Shown here one piece after another: positions 35,024 through 47,169 of a stretch of 64,000 nucleotides of DNA. The DNA is from Adenophora triphylla var. japonica. Lineage: Eukaryota > Streptophyta > Magnoliopsida > Asterales > Campanulaceae. Within the stretch, counting starts at the first letter, position 1; each line of letters begins with the position of its first letter. The notes beneath the pieces are model-generated. The model searched no databases. It was not told the DNA's origin and was given only the letters and a program-made list of their open reading frames with translations. Both the position numbers and the translations under genes were made by a program. The DNA is taken from NCBI GenBank assembly GCA_022495995.1, contig JAFEMH010002517.1:271075-335074 (forward strand), written 5' to 3'.

Positions 35024-35490
35024 CTTGGCCTCTTAAAAAGAAAAAATGCTCGCTAGGCTGAAAATCCCGAAGGGGACGGCCTAGGAAAAACTTAGAGCTT
35101 GCACAAGAAAAGAAGCCCGCTAGATTGAAAACCTGAAAGGGCGGTCTAGGAAAAAGCCAGGGTGTGCATAAAAAAAAAAGAGGAAGCCTTGTCTCGCGCG
35201 AGACTAGCCTTCGGCCAGAAATCGAAATATTGTCCTTTTTCTCTAAAAAATGAACTACGTTAGACCTGAGCCTCTTATTTAATTGCTGTAAAAGAGGAAC
35301 ATAGGCAGCCTTCGGGTTCGGTCCAATCAAATAAATAAATCAAATTTTGTCCATTTATTAATCAAATGCATTCTATTAATATAAAAGGGAAATCCTAACC
35401 ACAACGACTATTTGCTAAGCTAACCATCTTGAAAAAATATATAATAAAACTAGCGGTCTATCAAAGCAATCTCATGGTACTCTCTAGGAT
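35024..35490 (+). promoter_or_regulatory. E3 post-integrase spacer with palindrome and hairpin module
   Basis: Two short related repeats (gctaggctgaaaatcccgaag and ctagattgaaaacctgaaagg) precede a 14-bp perfect palindrome gtctcgcgcgagac (35191-35204). A hairpin module (gaactacg...CCTCTT...AAGAGG...acataggcagcc) is at 35252-35325. The end of the antisense DUF7745-like gene follows at 35491. No ORF. Confidence 0.55.
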
Positions 35491-35531
35491 CTAGCCTTTC
35501 ATTGACTTGGTAGGCCGGCGGACATGATCAC

Positions 35532-38250
35532 TGTGAGGACCTCAACCCGGAACCTAACCCGTGTCCCGAGCTAGAGCGTCCTCAATAGAACTCAAACTAC
35601 CTAAACTTTTTAAAACTTTGATTTAACTTACAACTTAAACATACTGAACATAACCATTTCAAAATAACTTCATTCCTCTCTACATGGGAGGAAGAGTTGA
35701 ATAACTTTAAAAGTAACAACCTGTTTTAATTACAAAAGACTTTGGTTATAACGTAGAAACTAAGTTTTACACACACAAACTCCATAAATGAATTATACCA
35801 AAATACATCTTCTACGCCAACCTATATGTACCCTGACAATCCCAAAATACCACGTCCAAACTCCTTTCCGTCCTCACTTGGCCGGTCCGCCTGTCTCAGG
35901 ATCTAAAAACATTAAAGGGAGAGGGGTGAGAATAAATCTCAGCAAGCTATTATGAATGTAGCAATATGCCAAGTAAGATGCAACACATAACAAAGTACAT
36001 CTCACATATTGGTAAAACAATAAACACCTTCCGTTACCTTTGTTTACCTTTCCCGTCTGAATCATAAGTCGTACCACTGTGGAAGTAAATACTCCACTTA
36101 TTCTGTGAATGCATATCCACCAGAATCAATATCATATAACCGAGATAGTTATGATTATAACTCATCTCCTGTGAACTGCTTAGGCATATTCACATATTAT
36201 AAGACCCGTGTTCCAGGGAACCATATAAGATAGTAGCAACTCTGTAAGGCTTTTGGCTCAATACAGACGCTATAACCCCAGTCTGTGGCCACAGAGGGGG
36301 AGAGGTCACAGGTATAATGTAATCCGAGCACCTTATGGAATAATTTCTCATAAGTGATCGTATTCCATTATACCCCCAAAGATCAGCTGATATAAACACG
36401 CTCAAGCACATAATAGATACTTGAAATAACCTCCACCAAAGGAATAATAATATATCAACATGGTAATGTATACTCATGCTAAGTCAATACCATAGTGCAA
36501 CATTCATTTAACACACTATACATAGTACCATCAATGAATATGAATCCAAGTAAGGTACAATATAATCATATCCACACTTGGGATAACCATGCAACCATAA
36601 AATGAACATATCCACCCTTGGGATAACAATGCAACCATATAATGAACATATCCATACTTGGGATAACAAGTTAACAACATAGTATATATAAATCCACACT
36701 TTGGATAATAATGAAACAATGTGATAAATACACATTCCCAAACTAGCACGATAGGGTAACATACAGCTTCTACACTATTCAAACCAATCACCAAGGATAT
36801 GGGCAAGTAAGGCCACTATGTATCATAAACCATTCCTACATAGTCATTATACAACCTCGAATAACCTTAATAAAAGTTCAAGATCTACTTCCAATGTTTG
36901 AACTACTTTGGTGAAGTTACTAATCAAGCCTATTAACCATTTTCCGGACAATATTTAAACCACTTCCACTAATCCATTTTGGTCCAATAAGACGTCATTG
37001 TGTAGCCAAAGTATTCTATTTTAATCTAGGTTAAAGAGGTTTCATTTTAGTTCTAGTTTGAATAGGTTTAAACAGCTCTAAAGTTGGTTCAAAGTCACCA
37101 GGTCAGGGCACGACTCGTGCCCATTTGACCTTCCCCAGAATCATGCGTCCCCAGAAGGCACGAATTCAGCTTAAACTTGATCACGACTCGTCCCCTCCTC
37201 AGGCATGACTCGTGCCACAGGGCACGACTCGTGACCTGAGCCCAGAATTCAGAACAGACTTAAAAATTCTTCAGCAACCCAACCAAATTGTTCCAAACTA
37301 AATTTCCCCTGTTTTGTAAACCTAGAAGGGCTTACTAAACTTCATCCTTTTCATACTAAATCGTTTAAACCCCAAAATAGCATAAACCTAGATCATTTAC
37401 AACTTGATTTCCCATCCATTTCACTACCACATTTCAAGTTTAATCTTCTTAATCTAACTCAACCCATTTTCTTACACTCTTACTCAACTTCCATGAACAA
37501 CAACATTATTCTATGTCATTAACCAATTCTTCAACTCCAAGAAGGGTTCCAAAGCATCAATCAACCATTATAATAACAATAACAACATCAATAGTTCATG
37601 AACATTTAATGAAGGGAAAGTCATAATAACTCACCTTAGAATTATGAGATGGATTAAGGATTTTCTTGGCTTGATAAGCTTCCCTAGTTGCCCCGAACAC
37701 AAAAGTACACCCGGATTGTAAAATGGAGAAGGATTGAATGCCCCAAGAACTTGGAAAGGGGTGGTCTTCAAGAAGGAGCTTCCATGGAAATTATTGGAAA
37801 AGAATGAAGGAGGATAATGGAGGAGTATGGGGAATGATTGATTAATTGAAGGAGAATAATAGAAAAGATGGGGGAAGTATGGGTGAAGTTTGACTAAGAA
37901 AATGGTGGGGAGGAAAAGAGGGAATATGGCCCCCTATGCTATAATAAATGGAAACTTCCCAATTTAAACATTTAAGCCCCTAAATTTCCAAGGAATGAAA
38001 TTAAACCTTCTACTTCTCTCCTCTACACAAGTACCACCCAACTACTCATAATTTATTTATTTTCAATTAATATACCACAACAAAATACTTTAACTTATTT
38101 CCATTTTATCCTAAGCTTTAGAATTATTTCACAATCACCTCATTTTAACATAGGAAAATCAAGGACACAAAATGAACGCATAAAGTCAACAATAATATAA
38201 AAAGCATATAATATGATACTAAAATAGTTCCTAGGGTTAGGGTCGTTACA
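35532..38250 (-). mobile_element. E6: solo LTR of a Tekay-type gypsy family
   Basis: 2719 bp. On the minus strand it starts TGTAACGACCCTAACCC (at 38250) and ends GGTCCTCACA (at 35532), with ATCAC target-site copies at 35527-35531 and 38251-38255. The start half matches the LTR of E7. No internal sequence remains, so it arose by LTR-LTR recombination. AT-rich with a few CG-rich palindromes. Confidence 0.9.
37106..37234 (-). repeat. Palindromes in the solo LTR E6
   Basis: gggcacgactcgtgccc (centre 37114), cacgactcg (37187), ggcatgactcgtgcc (37209) and ggcacgactcgtga (37228). The last three are 22 and 19 bp apart. The core is CGACTCG (CG-N3-CG), a variant of the CGNNCG core in the other families. 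Confidence 0.75.
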
Positions 38251-39810
38251 ATCACCCCCGTCATCTCGATCTCTCTTGCGCTTTGGACCCTTCGAAGCAG
38301 AACATCCTTCGAGGCGAGTGAAAACAGATCCCAAAAGCCTTTTGAAGACATTGGGCCTATCCAAGGCTTGCATCTTTCCGGGGAGACCCTTACCTCGTCG
38401 CTCGTACCAATCCCCATCAAGAAAATCTTGGGTTGGATCAGTCCGTACATTAGCAGGATCAGACTGGGCCTCACTCCTTCTCAAAATACTGCTCCCCACG
38501 AAGGAATCCCCTAACAGTGAAAGCCACAGATCATCAATCTTCTCCGCACTTGGGTGACCGGTATGAAGGAACCAATCCAAATACTTGTCAGATAAGAAGA
38601 CGCTTGCATCAAAAGTCTGAAGGTTTGACCAGCGATCTCGATTAGTTCCTTCACCCCATGCTTGAGCTAACACCTTCGCAAACTCCACACCGATATAGGA
38701 CACTTCACGAGAAGCTCCTTCGAAAAGATAAGTGTCCTGCTGCTGGCCAAACTGACGAAGCACCCGCTTGGGAAAATAAAAGGAAGAATCTCGCAAACCC
38801 GGGAGAACAACCCTGTCGAAACCCTTGGTATTGGCAACATACTTGTTCAGTCTCCAATAAGGTGGACACCAAATAATATCTACAGTGGCGGTTTTTGCAA
38901 TCAACTTGGCCCACTCATCCACCGAGAGATCCTTGATCAGCAACTTCCTCAAGTGGTATGTGAATGAGGAATACTCCAACGGAGGATCTACCAACTTGAG
39001 ATGTTCCCTAAGCCAAATAGTCAACAAAAGAGGACTCCCTTGAGTCATGGCACCGGTCTTATGCAACTCATCAAGACCATGCAGGGTTTCACCCAAGATT
39101 AGCGGGATAATGTTCCTAGAACGTTTCCTAGCCTGCAGAACGATTTCCACCAATTGGGAGTCAACCAAGCCATCCCTGCACGTGAACAAAACATCTCCGA
39201 AAAGAGAAAGGGCCAGAAAGTTTCATTTGTAAACATGGAAAACCTCGTCATCTGAATCTCCGCTGAAGCGTTCAGGAAAAGAAGAGCAATCCACCCATCT
39301 GCGTCGAACCAACTCATAGCAAGTGTCAAGGGGGATCCCCAACAATTCATTCAAAGCTTCTGAATGGTTCCTATTGAATTTAGGAACATCGATTTCACCA
39401 GTCAAAGGCATATCCAAAATAATGGCAAATTTCTCAACAGTAGGCACCATCTCATTAAGAGAGAAATTAAAGAGATGAACAGAGGGATCCCAAAATCGAG
39501 CAGCACCCTGCAGAAGATTCCAATCCGGTTGGAGGTTCTTCAAAGTGAAAAGGATTCTGAATCCGAATTCTGCAATAAACTTATTGCGAGATCGATTACG
39601 AAACGACCTCACAAAATTTCTTGATGCATGCTTGAATGCTTCGACTACATAAGATGGCAGAGAAAAATCATCAACAATCATGGATGTTGGGACGATCTCC
39701 ATGGAAGCCATGGATCACAGGGTTGGAAAAGAAGGCAAGAATTCGACCATAACAGAATATCTCTAGAGTTTGAGAGGCTAGAATGAGTTATCTGGCCTGA
39801 CTACAGGGTG

Positions 39811-39910
39811 TTTATATATAGGAAGAACTGACAGAACCCTGTTCGAAGAAGAAAAAGAATTCCTCCTGAGTAGCGTGTCTCGCGCGAGATACCTTGTCCC
39901 GCGCGATACA
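39811..39910 (-). promoter_or_regulatory. Promoter of the E3 DUF7745-like gene: palindrome pair and TATA box
   Basis: Reading down the minus strand: tgtatcgcgcgggaca (core centre 39902.5), gtatctcgcgcgagacac (centre 39883.5), 19 bp apart, then tatatataaa (39811-39820), then ATG at 39711. The spacing and arms equal those in the E3 LTR and leader. Confidence 0.7.
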
Positions 39911-40240
39911 TCCCTTAGGCAAATCCAGCAGCATTCCTGCACAAATAAGCAATCTAGCCCCGACTTGACGAAGCAAGTCTCGAATCCTGCAAATGCAGCT
40001 CCCAATATGCAATACAGGCATCAAAATCAAGCCCAAAACTTTGACCTAAATGGTCATTTCATTCCACCACCGAAGTCGAGAAAGTTAAAAAATTAATTAG
40101 ACCTAGGACTAGGAATTAAGAAAATCTTGTTCTTTTGTGCTACCTACGTGCTACCAGGTACAAGAAAAGAAAAAATTGTCTGGGCCCACCCGGCCAATAT
40201 TTACAAATTCTCAAAGAAATGAATGGGGAGAAAAAGGGGG
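39911..40240. other. Spacer between the E3 PMD and DUF7745-like genes
   Basis: Likely 3' untranslated sequence of the PMD gene and upstream sequence of the DUF7745-like gene. It has mixed composition, no repeat and no supported ORF. Confidence 0.45.
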
Positions 40241-41674
40241 TTATGCCATCAAGTTGCCCGAGCTGTCGGCGCCTCCATCACCTTCACCACCGTTGGGGCT
40301 ACCGTCCCTCCTTGACCGTTTGGCTCCACAAGATGGGGTCACTACAGAGGCTACTGTCGACGCCGTCGAAGCCGCCTTTTGAAACAGTCTCTCGGACAGA
40401 TCAGATACCATAGCCATCAAGCCGGCCATCCTGCTCGCCCCACGGTTGTAATCAGCCGCGGACATGGTAACCTGATCACAAAAAGAAAAACCCTCAGAAA
40501 GGATCAGACATATACACATATATAGACGACTCAAGGGACATTAAGAGCAGATAAGTATATCAGTCTTACCGAAGAGGCACCTGAAGGAAGGCAATAACCC
40601 TCAGGAATCTGATCCGGGACCGCGATATGGCCCACCATCAGCATGCTTCCCATCATGTACGTATAGATCGGAGGACCATAATCCGGTGCAAAAGGCATAG
40701 GACCCGCATACTGTGACGAAGAACAAGGGGCTGATGAACCTGAGGCTGAGGGAGAGGTAGAAGCTCGAGCACATGAGCGCCTGTCACCCACCACAAGGGG
40801 ACCCATCAAGCATAGCCATTCACAAGATCGGTATAATATCTGTCAGGGATAAAGTGGGTAGGATACATCGCCCTAGGCGGATCCTCTGGCACCCTGTAGG
40901 GCAGTAAACCCCGGCCATGCTGAGGGAAGACTCTCTCGCCCAGATACATGGTATCCCCCTGAAGCGATACCAAAATCCTCTGCATCTCGGTGGCATCCCA
41001 GGCACGGTGAACCTCTCGTTCCACCAAGGTCCACGGATACAGACCCAGCCGCCAAAATCAAAGGTATCCATCAGGGCCCGTGCCTCCGCAATGGTCAGGG
41101 TCCAATCCTGCCCCTCCTCCTCATCCACGGTTCGGTTGGGATGACTCCACCTCTTGATATTCGAAAACTTAGGATCTCGGTCATCCAGCTCAAACCTATA
41201 CAATCCAAAGATGGCATATCCCCATATCTGTACAAGAAAGCAGAACAGATTCAGTAAAAAGCAAAGGCAAAGAGTGCATATAAATGACAAAGATAGAATC
41301 AGAAAGCGTACCTCCCAAGCGTAAGAATACCCTAACATGGTGTCCTTAGTATGCCTACATGCCTCATCCATAGCATGATAATAGAAGGCCAGTCCGGCTG
41401 AGCCCCAATCGTACGTCCTCACCTGATCCAGATCAACCAACAACCCCAAGAGAGCAAGGCGAGCCGTGGAAGAATGGTTCGCAAAGATAGTCTCTGATAG
41501 AATATACCAGAGATCACCCCTCACCAACCGATCCGTATCCGCATTTGGCTTGTCAGCATAAGCCTCGAGCTGAACACGAAGAGGCGATAACTCAGCAGCA
41601 AAGCCCTTAACCTTGTCAGGGGCAAAACCAATCAACCGCCTCCATTCAGCTGGAGTCGCAGGCTTGTAACCTGC
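40241..41674 (-). pseudogene. PMD gene of E3, 3' part, antisense to the element, cut by E4
   Basis: Remaining exons (minus): 41674-41312 (end of the PMD exon, ...WRRLIGF to GYSYAWE), 41227-40570 and 40471-40241, at the same intron positions and phases as the E5 gene. Frameshifts near 41020 and 40806 break exon 3. Motifs shared with the E5 and E4 copies: GSAGLAFYYHAMDEA, and MYLGERVFPQHGRG (compare LGERFYRQHG in E4). The C-terminus has a basic KRSRRD stretch, then a Gly-rich acidic tail. Exon 1 and the WWDTTHTFHL-type core would lie beyond E4, outside the window. Confidence 0.75.
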
Positions 41675-43462
41675 TGAATGAACGCTCGCCCGAAAAATTC
41701 GTTAATCGAAATCGGTATCATTTCCCCCTTTTTTGAAAGAGTTTTTATTTTATTTGAAAATGATACGATAAGTTTTGAAAACTTCGGTTTTGGGAGTCGC
41801 CACGCCGTTTTTAGAGGAAAACATTGAAAAACCTATTTTTAAGAGATTTTGAGTCCGGGAGTCTGGTTACGTGTTTGGGAAGAACTAGAGAGTTCACCCA
41901 ACACGCCTCTTTCGAGACTTTCAATCAACATTGGACAATTTTTGGACATTCAAAGTGTGTGTACAATATGTGTCGATGTGTATGCAAATTTGACATTTTC
42001 ATTGATAATATGAAAGCTGGATACAACTTGTGAGCCATGACAGGGGGCCACACCCTTTTTACATATTATGAATATCATAACAAGGCAGAAGGTAAGACAA
42101 TCTGCCCAGGGAACTTCTATGTCGTCCGACACAAGACCTCCCAGAAAGAGGGTGTCGCACGACATGATGTCTCTTGGTCAGATTGTCTATTACAAAGACC
42201 AAGCTGTTTCTGGAAATGAAACGACATTTATTTAACTCAGTAAAGACACTATTTGAAGGTCTAAGATTCAGTTTGGGATTGACGGGAGTGAACAAAGCCA
42301 CGATAGACTTTGAATGATACGGATGTCATGTGACATGGAACATCCGAGGTTATCCATGTCCTATGACAATCCGCCTCCAATAAATCGCACCCAAACGGAT
42401 CATAGGCACTCAAATAGTGGCTTATGAGCCACAAAAATGCTTAGGAAAGCTCTGAGTTGCAAAGGGAATAAACTGGACAGATCTGAAGTCCAAGAATGGC
42501 TTTACAGCCTTCTGGGATCTCTATGTCGTATGACACAGGATCTCCATGGAGTCCCATGTCGCACGACATAGATAGGCCATTTCTGTGCCCTTCAGTCTGT
42601 TTGTTTCCCCTTTGTTCCTCAAGGCAAACCAAGCACATTTAACTACTGTAAACAGTAATATAACACTAATATATGAGTATTATGGGAGGATCACATGGCT
42701 TTAGTGGCCAAATGTGATGAATCACATGTTTTTGGCCACTTTGAAGTAGCCATCACCTCCTAACTCGATGCAAATGCATAAAGATTGAATCTTTATTGAT
42801 CCTAAGATGACCAAATGTACAGATCTGAGGTGGGGAGAAGTGAATATTGAAGATTCACTTCTCCACCACCTTTATCATGCAAAAATCCCGATTTTTACAT
42901 AATATGAAGGCAAGTAAGCATGCAATGTACTATAAATGTATTAAAGACTTTATTTAAAGAGGGAGAAGGGTTTAGTGGCTACCTATTGTAGTCCACAAGG
43001 TAAGATCACCAATAGTATGGTGTCTACCCCTTCTACACACCAACAAAGGAAGCTTCTTTGGATCTTGGCCTTGAAGTGTGTGTGTGTGTGAGGAGGGAGG
43101 TGAGTGTGTGTGTATGAGAGAGAGAGGGAGACTCTATTTGGACAGAGTTTTCCCTATATTACTGGTATTCTCCCCAATATTCACTCCAAGTCCTCTAAAA
43201 TGATCAGCCATGCCTTGTATTTATAGGCAGGCTGATGGGGCGTCTTATGTCGCACGACAGGGGCAGTTAAACCGCCTTAGTGACTTCCATGTCGGACGAC
43301 AGCGTACTCCTTTTGGCCATATTGGGCCGAATGCTTGGCAGGCCCAATGGACTGATGGGCTGCTGGGATATTTGGACTAAATATTGCCTTTTAGCAATGA
43401 TATAAGTCCAAAATCCATTTAAATGTGGATCCAAAACATGAGTTCGGATCGGGGTACTCACA
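41675..43462 (-). repeat. E4 3' LTR
   Basis: 1788 bp. Minus strand TGTGAGTACC (from 43462) to GCGTTCATTCA (41675). It shares long tracts with the E1 LTR, for example the gaggatcacatggctttagtggcc region (42690) and cacttgtgagccatg (42025). It contains a TG/GA simple repeat (43078-43132), palindrome pairs at 42123-42161 and 42527-42565 (each 33 bp apart), and ggagtcgccac (41793-41803), the PBS-like repeat in reverse. Confidence 0.88.
43218..43301 (-). promoter_or_regulatory. E4 LTR promoter: TATA box and palindrome pair
   Basis: TATA box cctataaata (43218-43227 on the minus strand). Upstream are tgtcgtgcgaca (43248-43259, centre 43253.5) and tgtcgtccgacat (43289-43301, centre 43295.5), 42 bp apart. 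The TGTCG/CGACA arms recur at the E4 PMD and DUF7745-like promoters. Confidence 0.7.
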
Positions 43463-43650
43463 GAGCCCCTCGGCGACGTCACTTCCACGGGAAGTGGGGT
43501 CGTCGACACAATGAGAATCCCGAGTCGGACACGAACGGCGGGGAAGGAGATGACCAAGATGGTCAAGTGGCTGGACCTCTTATGAAGAGGATTCCTACGT
43601 ATCCCGTGGGGGAATCAAGCCGAATCGTAGTTCGTTTGAGATGGGATGCC
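43463..43650 (-). promoter_or_regulatory. E4 polypurine region and hairpin module
   Basis: Minus strand: gaactacg...attCCCccacGGGatacgtagg, then CCTCTT-cat-AAGAGG, then acgtcgccgaggggctc at the LTR. The CCTCTT/AAGAGG arms replace CCTTTT/AAAAGG of E1 with matching changes on both sides. Confidence 0.65.
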
Positions 43651-43659
43651 AATGAAAGG

Positions 43660-44040
43660 CTACGAGTTTTGTACCCGAGATTGACTGTTCCAAGGGGAGT
43701 CACCCCGAAGGATGTGACTTTTTTCTTTGGGAGTCACCCGCTAGGATTTGACTGTTTTTCTTTGGGAAGTCGCCCGCAAATTTGACTATTTTTTCTTTGG
43801 GAAGTCACCTGCGAATTTGACTATTTTTTCTTTGAGAAGTCACCCCGCGAACTTGACTGTTTTTGGTGGGGAGTCACCCCGATGACTGGACTTTTTTCTT
43901 TGGGAGTCACCCGCGAATATGACTGTTTTTTCTTTGGGAAGTCACCCCGCGAACTTGACTATTTTTGGTGGGGAGTCACCCCAATGACATGACTTTTTCC
44001 TTTGGGAGTCACCCGTGAGGATTTGACTGTTTTTGGAAAT
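43660..44040 (-). repeat. E4 tandem array of about 32-42-bp units
   Basis: About ten units with gggagtcacccgcgaatttg + actgttttttcttt, variable in length. It is the reverse of the E1 array (gtgactccc..aaagaaacagtcaaatcc) but more diverged. No ORF. Confidence 0.85.
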
Positions 44041-44381
44041 CTGTACGGTCTTTTCGGACCGGGTAGTTTAAGGCCATTCCGGGCCATTTTCTGTGATGAC
44101 CAAGAGAGGTGGGCATTTGAACCCAAAAGAATGATGGATTTTAATGATAGGCAGCCAAGATAGGCTGACAGAATTTAATCAGGGGCAAAAGGGGAAAATC
44201 ACCCTTCTGGACTATGGATGTCGTCCGACATGGGAAGGTTCCTAGGCAGTTTTAATTAAAACCGCAGGTCGTAAGACAGATCTTAAAAAAACCATCCATT
44301 GCCGCCGAGAACAGAGAGAAAAAGGGAGAGAAAATTTTGAAATTTCTTCCCTCAATTTGATTCAAATCAAAGATTTTGACA
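44041..44381 (+). promoter_or_regulatory. Upstream region of the E4 PMD gene
   Basis: Holds atgtcgtccgacat (44218-44231, core centre 44224.5) and a decayed second palindrome aggtcgtaagaca (centre 44272.5), 48 bp apart, then cttaaaaaaacc (44282) as the only TATA-like string. Purine-rich leader gagagaaaaagggagagaaa precedes the ATG at 44382. Nothing else noted from 44041 to 44210. Confidence 0.5.
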
Positions 44382-46744
44382 ATGCCTCCGCGAGCCGAAT
44401 CGAGAAGGAACGTGCAACAAGTCTTGTCCGAGAGGAGGAGACTCGTTGATCGGAATAGACGGAAGAGATTTCCGGAGGGGAATGGCCTCTACCCGGGCCT
44501 CGACTTTCATACTTCCACTTTGGAGCAGAAGGGGGTAAGTGATTTAAAAGATTAACCCTTTTTGAAATTTGATTTCTAGGGCTTGAGATAGAAATTGGGG
44601 GAAATCGCACCCAAATAGGAATTACATGCTTGGCATGAAGTGCATTATTTTGAAAGATTTTTCTTTTTTTCTTTTTTCTTCTTTTTGAAAGAATTTGGTG
44701 ATGCACATGAATGAATGCATATATTGTGATGAGCATGGTTTTTGATACCTGTGCTGTGCTTACCTGCAGACTTTGCGGACCAAGGGGTCCCCTGAGGCTA
44801 TTGCGACCATTTGGGGTCTTCTTCCGGGCTCTTCTGACTTGCCGGACAGTCCTAAGGGACTGGTCTTTGCTGCTGGTCTTGGACCATTCTTCACAGCTGT
44901 TGGAGACTTTGGAGACACGGCCAGGAGCGTGGAGCTGGTGCGAGCCTTTAGGCAGTTCTGGTGGGACTCTACCCACACTTTTCATCTATCCTGGGGTGAG
45001 TCGACCATCACTCCATATGACTTCACTGCTATTACCGGCCTGAGGTTCACGGAGAGGCCGATCTTTTTTGAGGATCCTGGCGTGCTGAGCCCAGATGCTA
45101 TCAGAGCTTTGACTGGATTGACCCTTCGCCTGAAGGGTAATGGGGTTCCTTTGGCGGATTTGCACTCTACCTTGACTCATCAGTGCCGTCTCTTTGCTGA
45201 GGATGCCGCTACTGTTACTGCTGAGCAGTTGGCTAGGGCCTTTGTCTGGGCCGGGTTTTCTGACACCCTATTCTGTAATGCCTCTACGACGGCATTGACC
45301 CTTCTGCTGGAGCCTCTTCGTGATTGGAGCCAGGTGTCCACTTTCTCTTGGGGAGAGTCTGGTTTGGCCCAGGTGTACAGGGGCCTGGATGAGGTGAGCA
45401 GAGGCAGTGTGACCTCTCTGGATTTTTATCAGACTGTGCTGGAGGTATGTTCTTTGATTTTCGCAACTTGACCGCTGCATTTGACTTTTCTGTCATTACT
45501 TCTTTTACTGTTGCTGCACACTGAAAGCTTTCTGTCTTTTGATTTCAGGTGTGGGCTTATGAGGTGTTTAGGTTTGCTACGGCTTGGTGTGCACGAGAGG
45601 ATCGCGGCCGAATACATTCCCTGCTATTCACCGTTGGACATTTGGAGCGAGGGAGAGCCGGAAGGTGGATGGGGTTAAGCCCCGTAAGACGGCATGCTAC
45701 CATGACATTATGATTGCTCTGAGGGGTACTCCTGTCGGGTTGAGGCATTTCCCTTGGCATGGCAGGTATGGCGAGGATTTGATTGGTGCTGCTGCCCTGG
45801 TGACCAGGATGAGGAGGCTATTGGTTGGCCTGGAGGGAGATGCCCTGCATTTGGGGGAGAGATTCTATAGGCAGCATGGTCCTGGCGCTGCTTCTCGCGT
45901 CCCTCATGATCCTCCTGTGGGGATATGGCATATTCGGGCCTTGCCTAATTTGGAGCGGCTGAGGACCGGCATCGATGCTTCTGAGCTTTCTGATGGTGGG
46001 GACTACGCCCAGTTCGTCTTCACCCGGTTGGTGACTCCTCAGGTCATGGCTGCTAGGAGGGCAGCGGGGATGCAGATACCGGCACCTCCCCGCTTTTTTG
46101 AGTATGAGGCTGGGGGTAGTATTCGCCGCTCCTCTTTTGATATGTCTGAGACTCATCCGTATCTGCGGCTGCCCCGAGGGACCACCTCTGTGAGCAATCC
46201 TTTCTTTTCTGATTCGTTCAAGCTTTTAACTGCTTTACTGTCTGTTTTTTATCGCTTCTGACTGTCTTTTCTGTTTTCATTGAACAGGTTCCAGCCAAGA
46301 CGTTCAGGACGGTGGCGAAGGCGCTCACCGGTGAAGATCTTTGCGCCTTGAAGGAGCGCGGAGCATTGGAAGGGGAGGTGTAGCTCTCAGCCTGGTGACA
46401 TTGTGCCTCCGAAGAAGAGGCCGAGACCGACTTTGGCTCCTTCTGGCTCACAGGCGGGCGGTTCGAGTCGACAGCCCCAGCCTGATGCTGATGACGGCGA
46501 GGAGGATCCTTATCAGCCCCCTTTCACCACCGTGCCCGAGTGGCATGGGTACTATGCCGAGCCCCAACCTTGGGCGCAGTATGAGGATGATGATTCAGAC
46601 GGCGAGATCCATGAGGCGCCGGAGGGTGGCGATGATGGCCAGGAGTAGAGCAGCTCCGAGGAGGAGGTGGGCAGCATCCAGGATGACAGCGGCTCCGAAG
46701 ATGATGAGGAGGACGATTCCGGCGACGACTCCGAGTCGGAGTGA
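44382..46744 (+). pseudogene. PMD gene of E4, four exons, antisense to the element
   Basis: Exons 44382-44534, 44770-45444, 45549-46189 and 46288-46744 with GT-AG introns between codons, matching the E5 gene. Exon 2 carries the PMD core FWWDSTHTFHLSWGEST and TPYDFTAITGLRF. Exon 3 starts VWAYEVF and has LHLGERFYRQHGPG. The tail is basic (KKRPRP) then strongly acidic with Ser/Glu/Asp runs, as in the E5 copy. Breaks: frameshift near 45600, frameshift near 46360, in-frame TAG at 46646. The product is likely nuclear; PMD function inside retrotransposons is not known. DUF7745-like gene follows 620 bp downstream. Confidence 0.78.
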
Positions 46745-47169
46745 TTACGATGGTCCCCTTTTGCCATGCTTTGACTATTTTTAGGAGAGAGAGGAAATGC
46801 ATGTACTTTTCGTTCTTTTGGATTGTAAAAACAAGTATTTTATTGTTTTTGTACTTTGACAGCCACAATATTTGTTTATTTATGTATTTTTGAGCTTATA
46901 TGCACGAGTTCGTCCCAAGAAAGGCACAAAATGGTGGCTTTTGGTGTGATTGGGTGTTTTTTGGGTTTTCATATGCTTTGGGCGACATTTATGTGTCTGT
47001 GGGTGTGTTGGATGTCCCGAATCCTTTCCCGTGGGCCTTATGAGTGAGGGGGAGTATTTAGGTATGATTTTGTGGTGTTTTGAACAGGTTTGGGTGGTTT
47101 TTTGAGCATGCGTTGGGTCGCTTGTGGTTGCTGCAGTTGCTGCTGCTGGTGTTCCTGATGGAACTCTCC
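46745..47169. other. Spacer between the E4 PMD and DUF7745-like genes
   Basis: T-rich with tttttgtactttgacagcc (46846) and tttatttatgtattttt (46874), probably a 3' untranslated region. No supported ORF or repeat. Confidence 0.45.

Larger units (their letters stand above)
35491..39711 (-). pseudogene. DUF7745-like gene of E3, antisense to the element, split by solo LTR E6
   Basis: Starts at 39711 (MASMEIVPTS). One frame runs to 38251 with a single in-frame TGA at 39223-39225, then is interrupted by E6, and resumes at 35526 to end at TAG 35491-35493. Across the gap, removing the LTR and one copy of the 5-bp target keeps the frame. Signature: WNLLQGAARFWDPSVHLFNFSLNEMVPT, then NIIPLILGETLHGLDEL, YWRLNKYVA and SREVSYIGVEF. 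The tail is basic (KGPKRKRDRDD), a possible nuclear signal. It is the most complete of the three copies, about 500 residues. Function unknown; the DUF7745 link is by eye. Confidence 0.7.
26160..41674 (+). mobile_element. E3: Tat-lineage Ty3/gypsy element with full gag-pol and two antisense genes, broken by E6 and E4
   Basis: 5' LTR 26160-27138, PBS 27140, gag-pro 28389-30912, pol to 35023, antisense DUF7745-like gene 39711-35491, and antisense PMD gene from 41674 to 40241. The second RNase H between the first RNase H and integrase places it in the Tat lineage. E4 cuts it at 41674, so its repeats, polypurine tract and 3' LTR lie past the window. It is the only element here with both gag-pol and the antisense pair in view, so it anchors their order. 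All coding parts carry stops. Confidence 0.85.

Noticed and set aside
38231..38250. Telomere-like ccctaaccctagg at the Tekay LTR starts (also 49920-49942)
   Set aside because: Only about two units, and it is the conserved LTR terminus; not an interstitial telomere.
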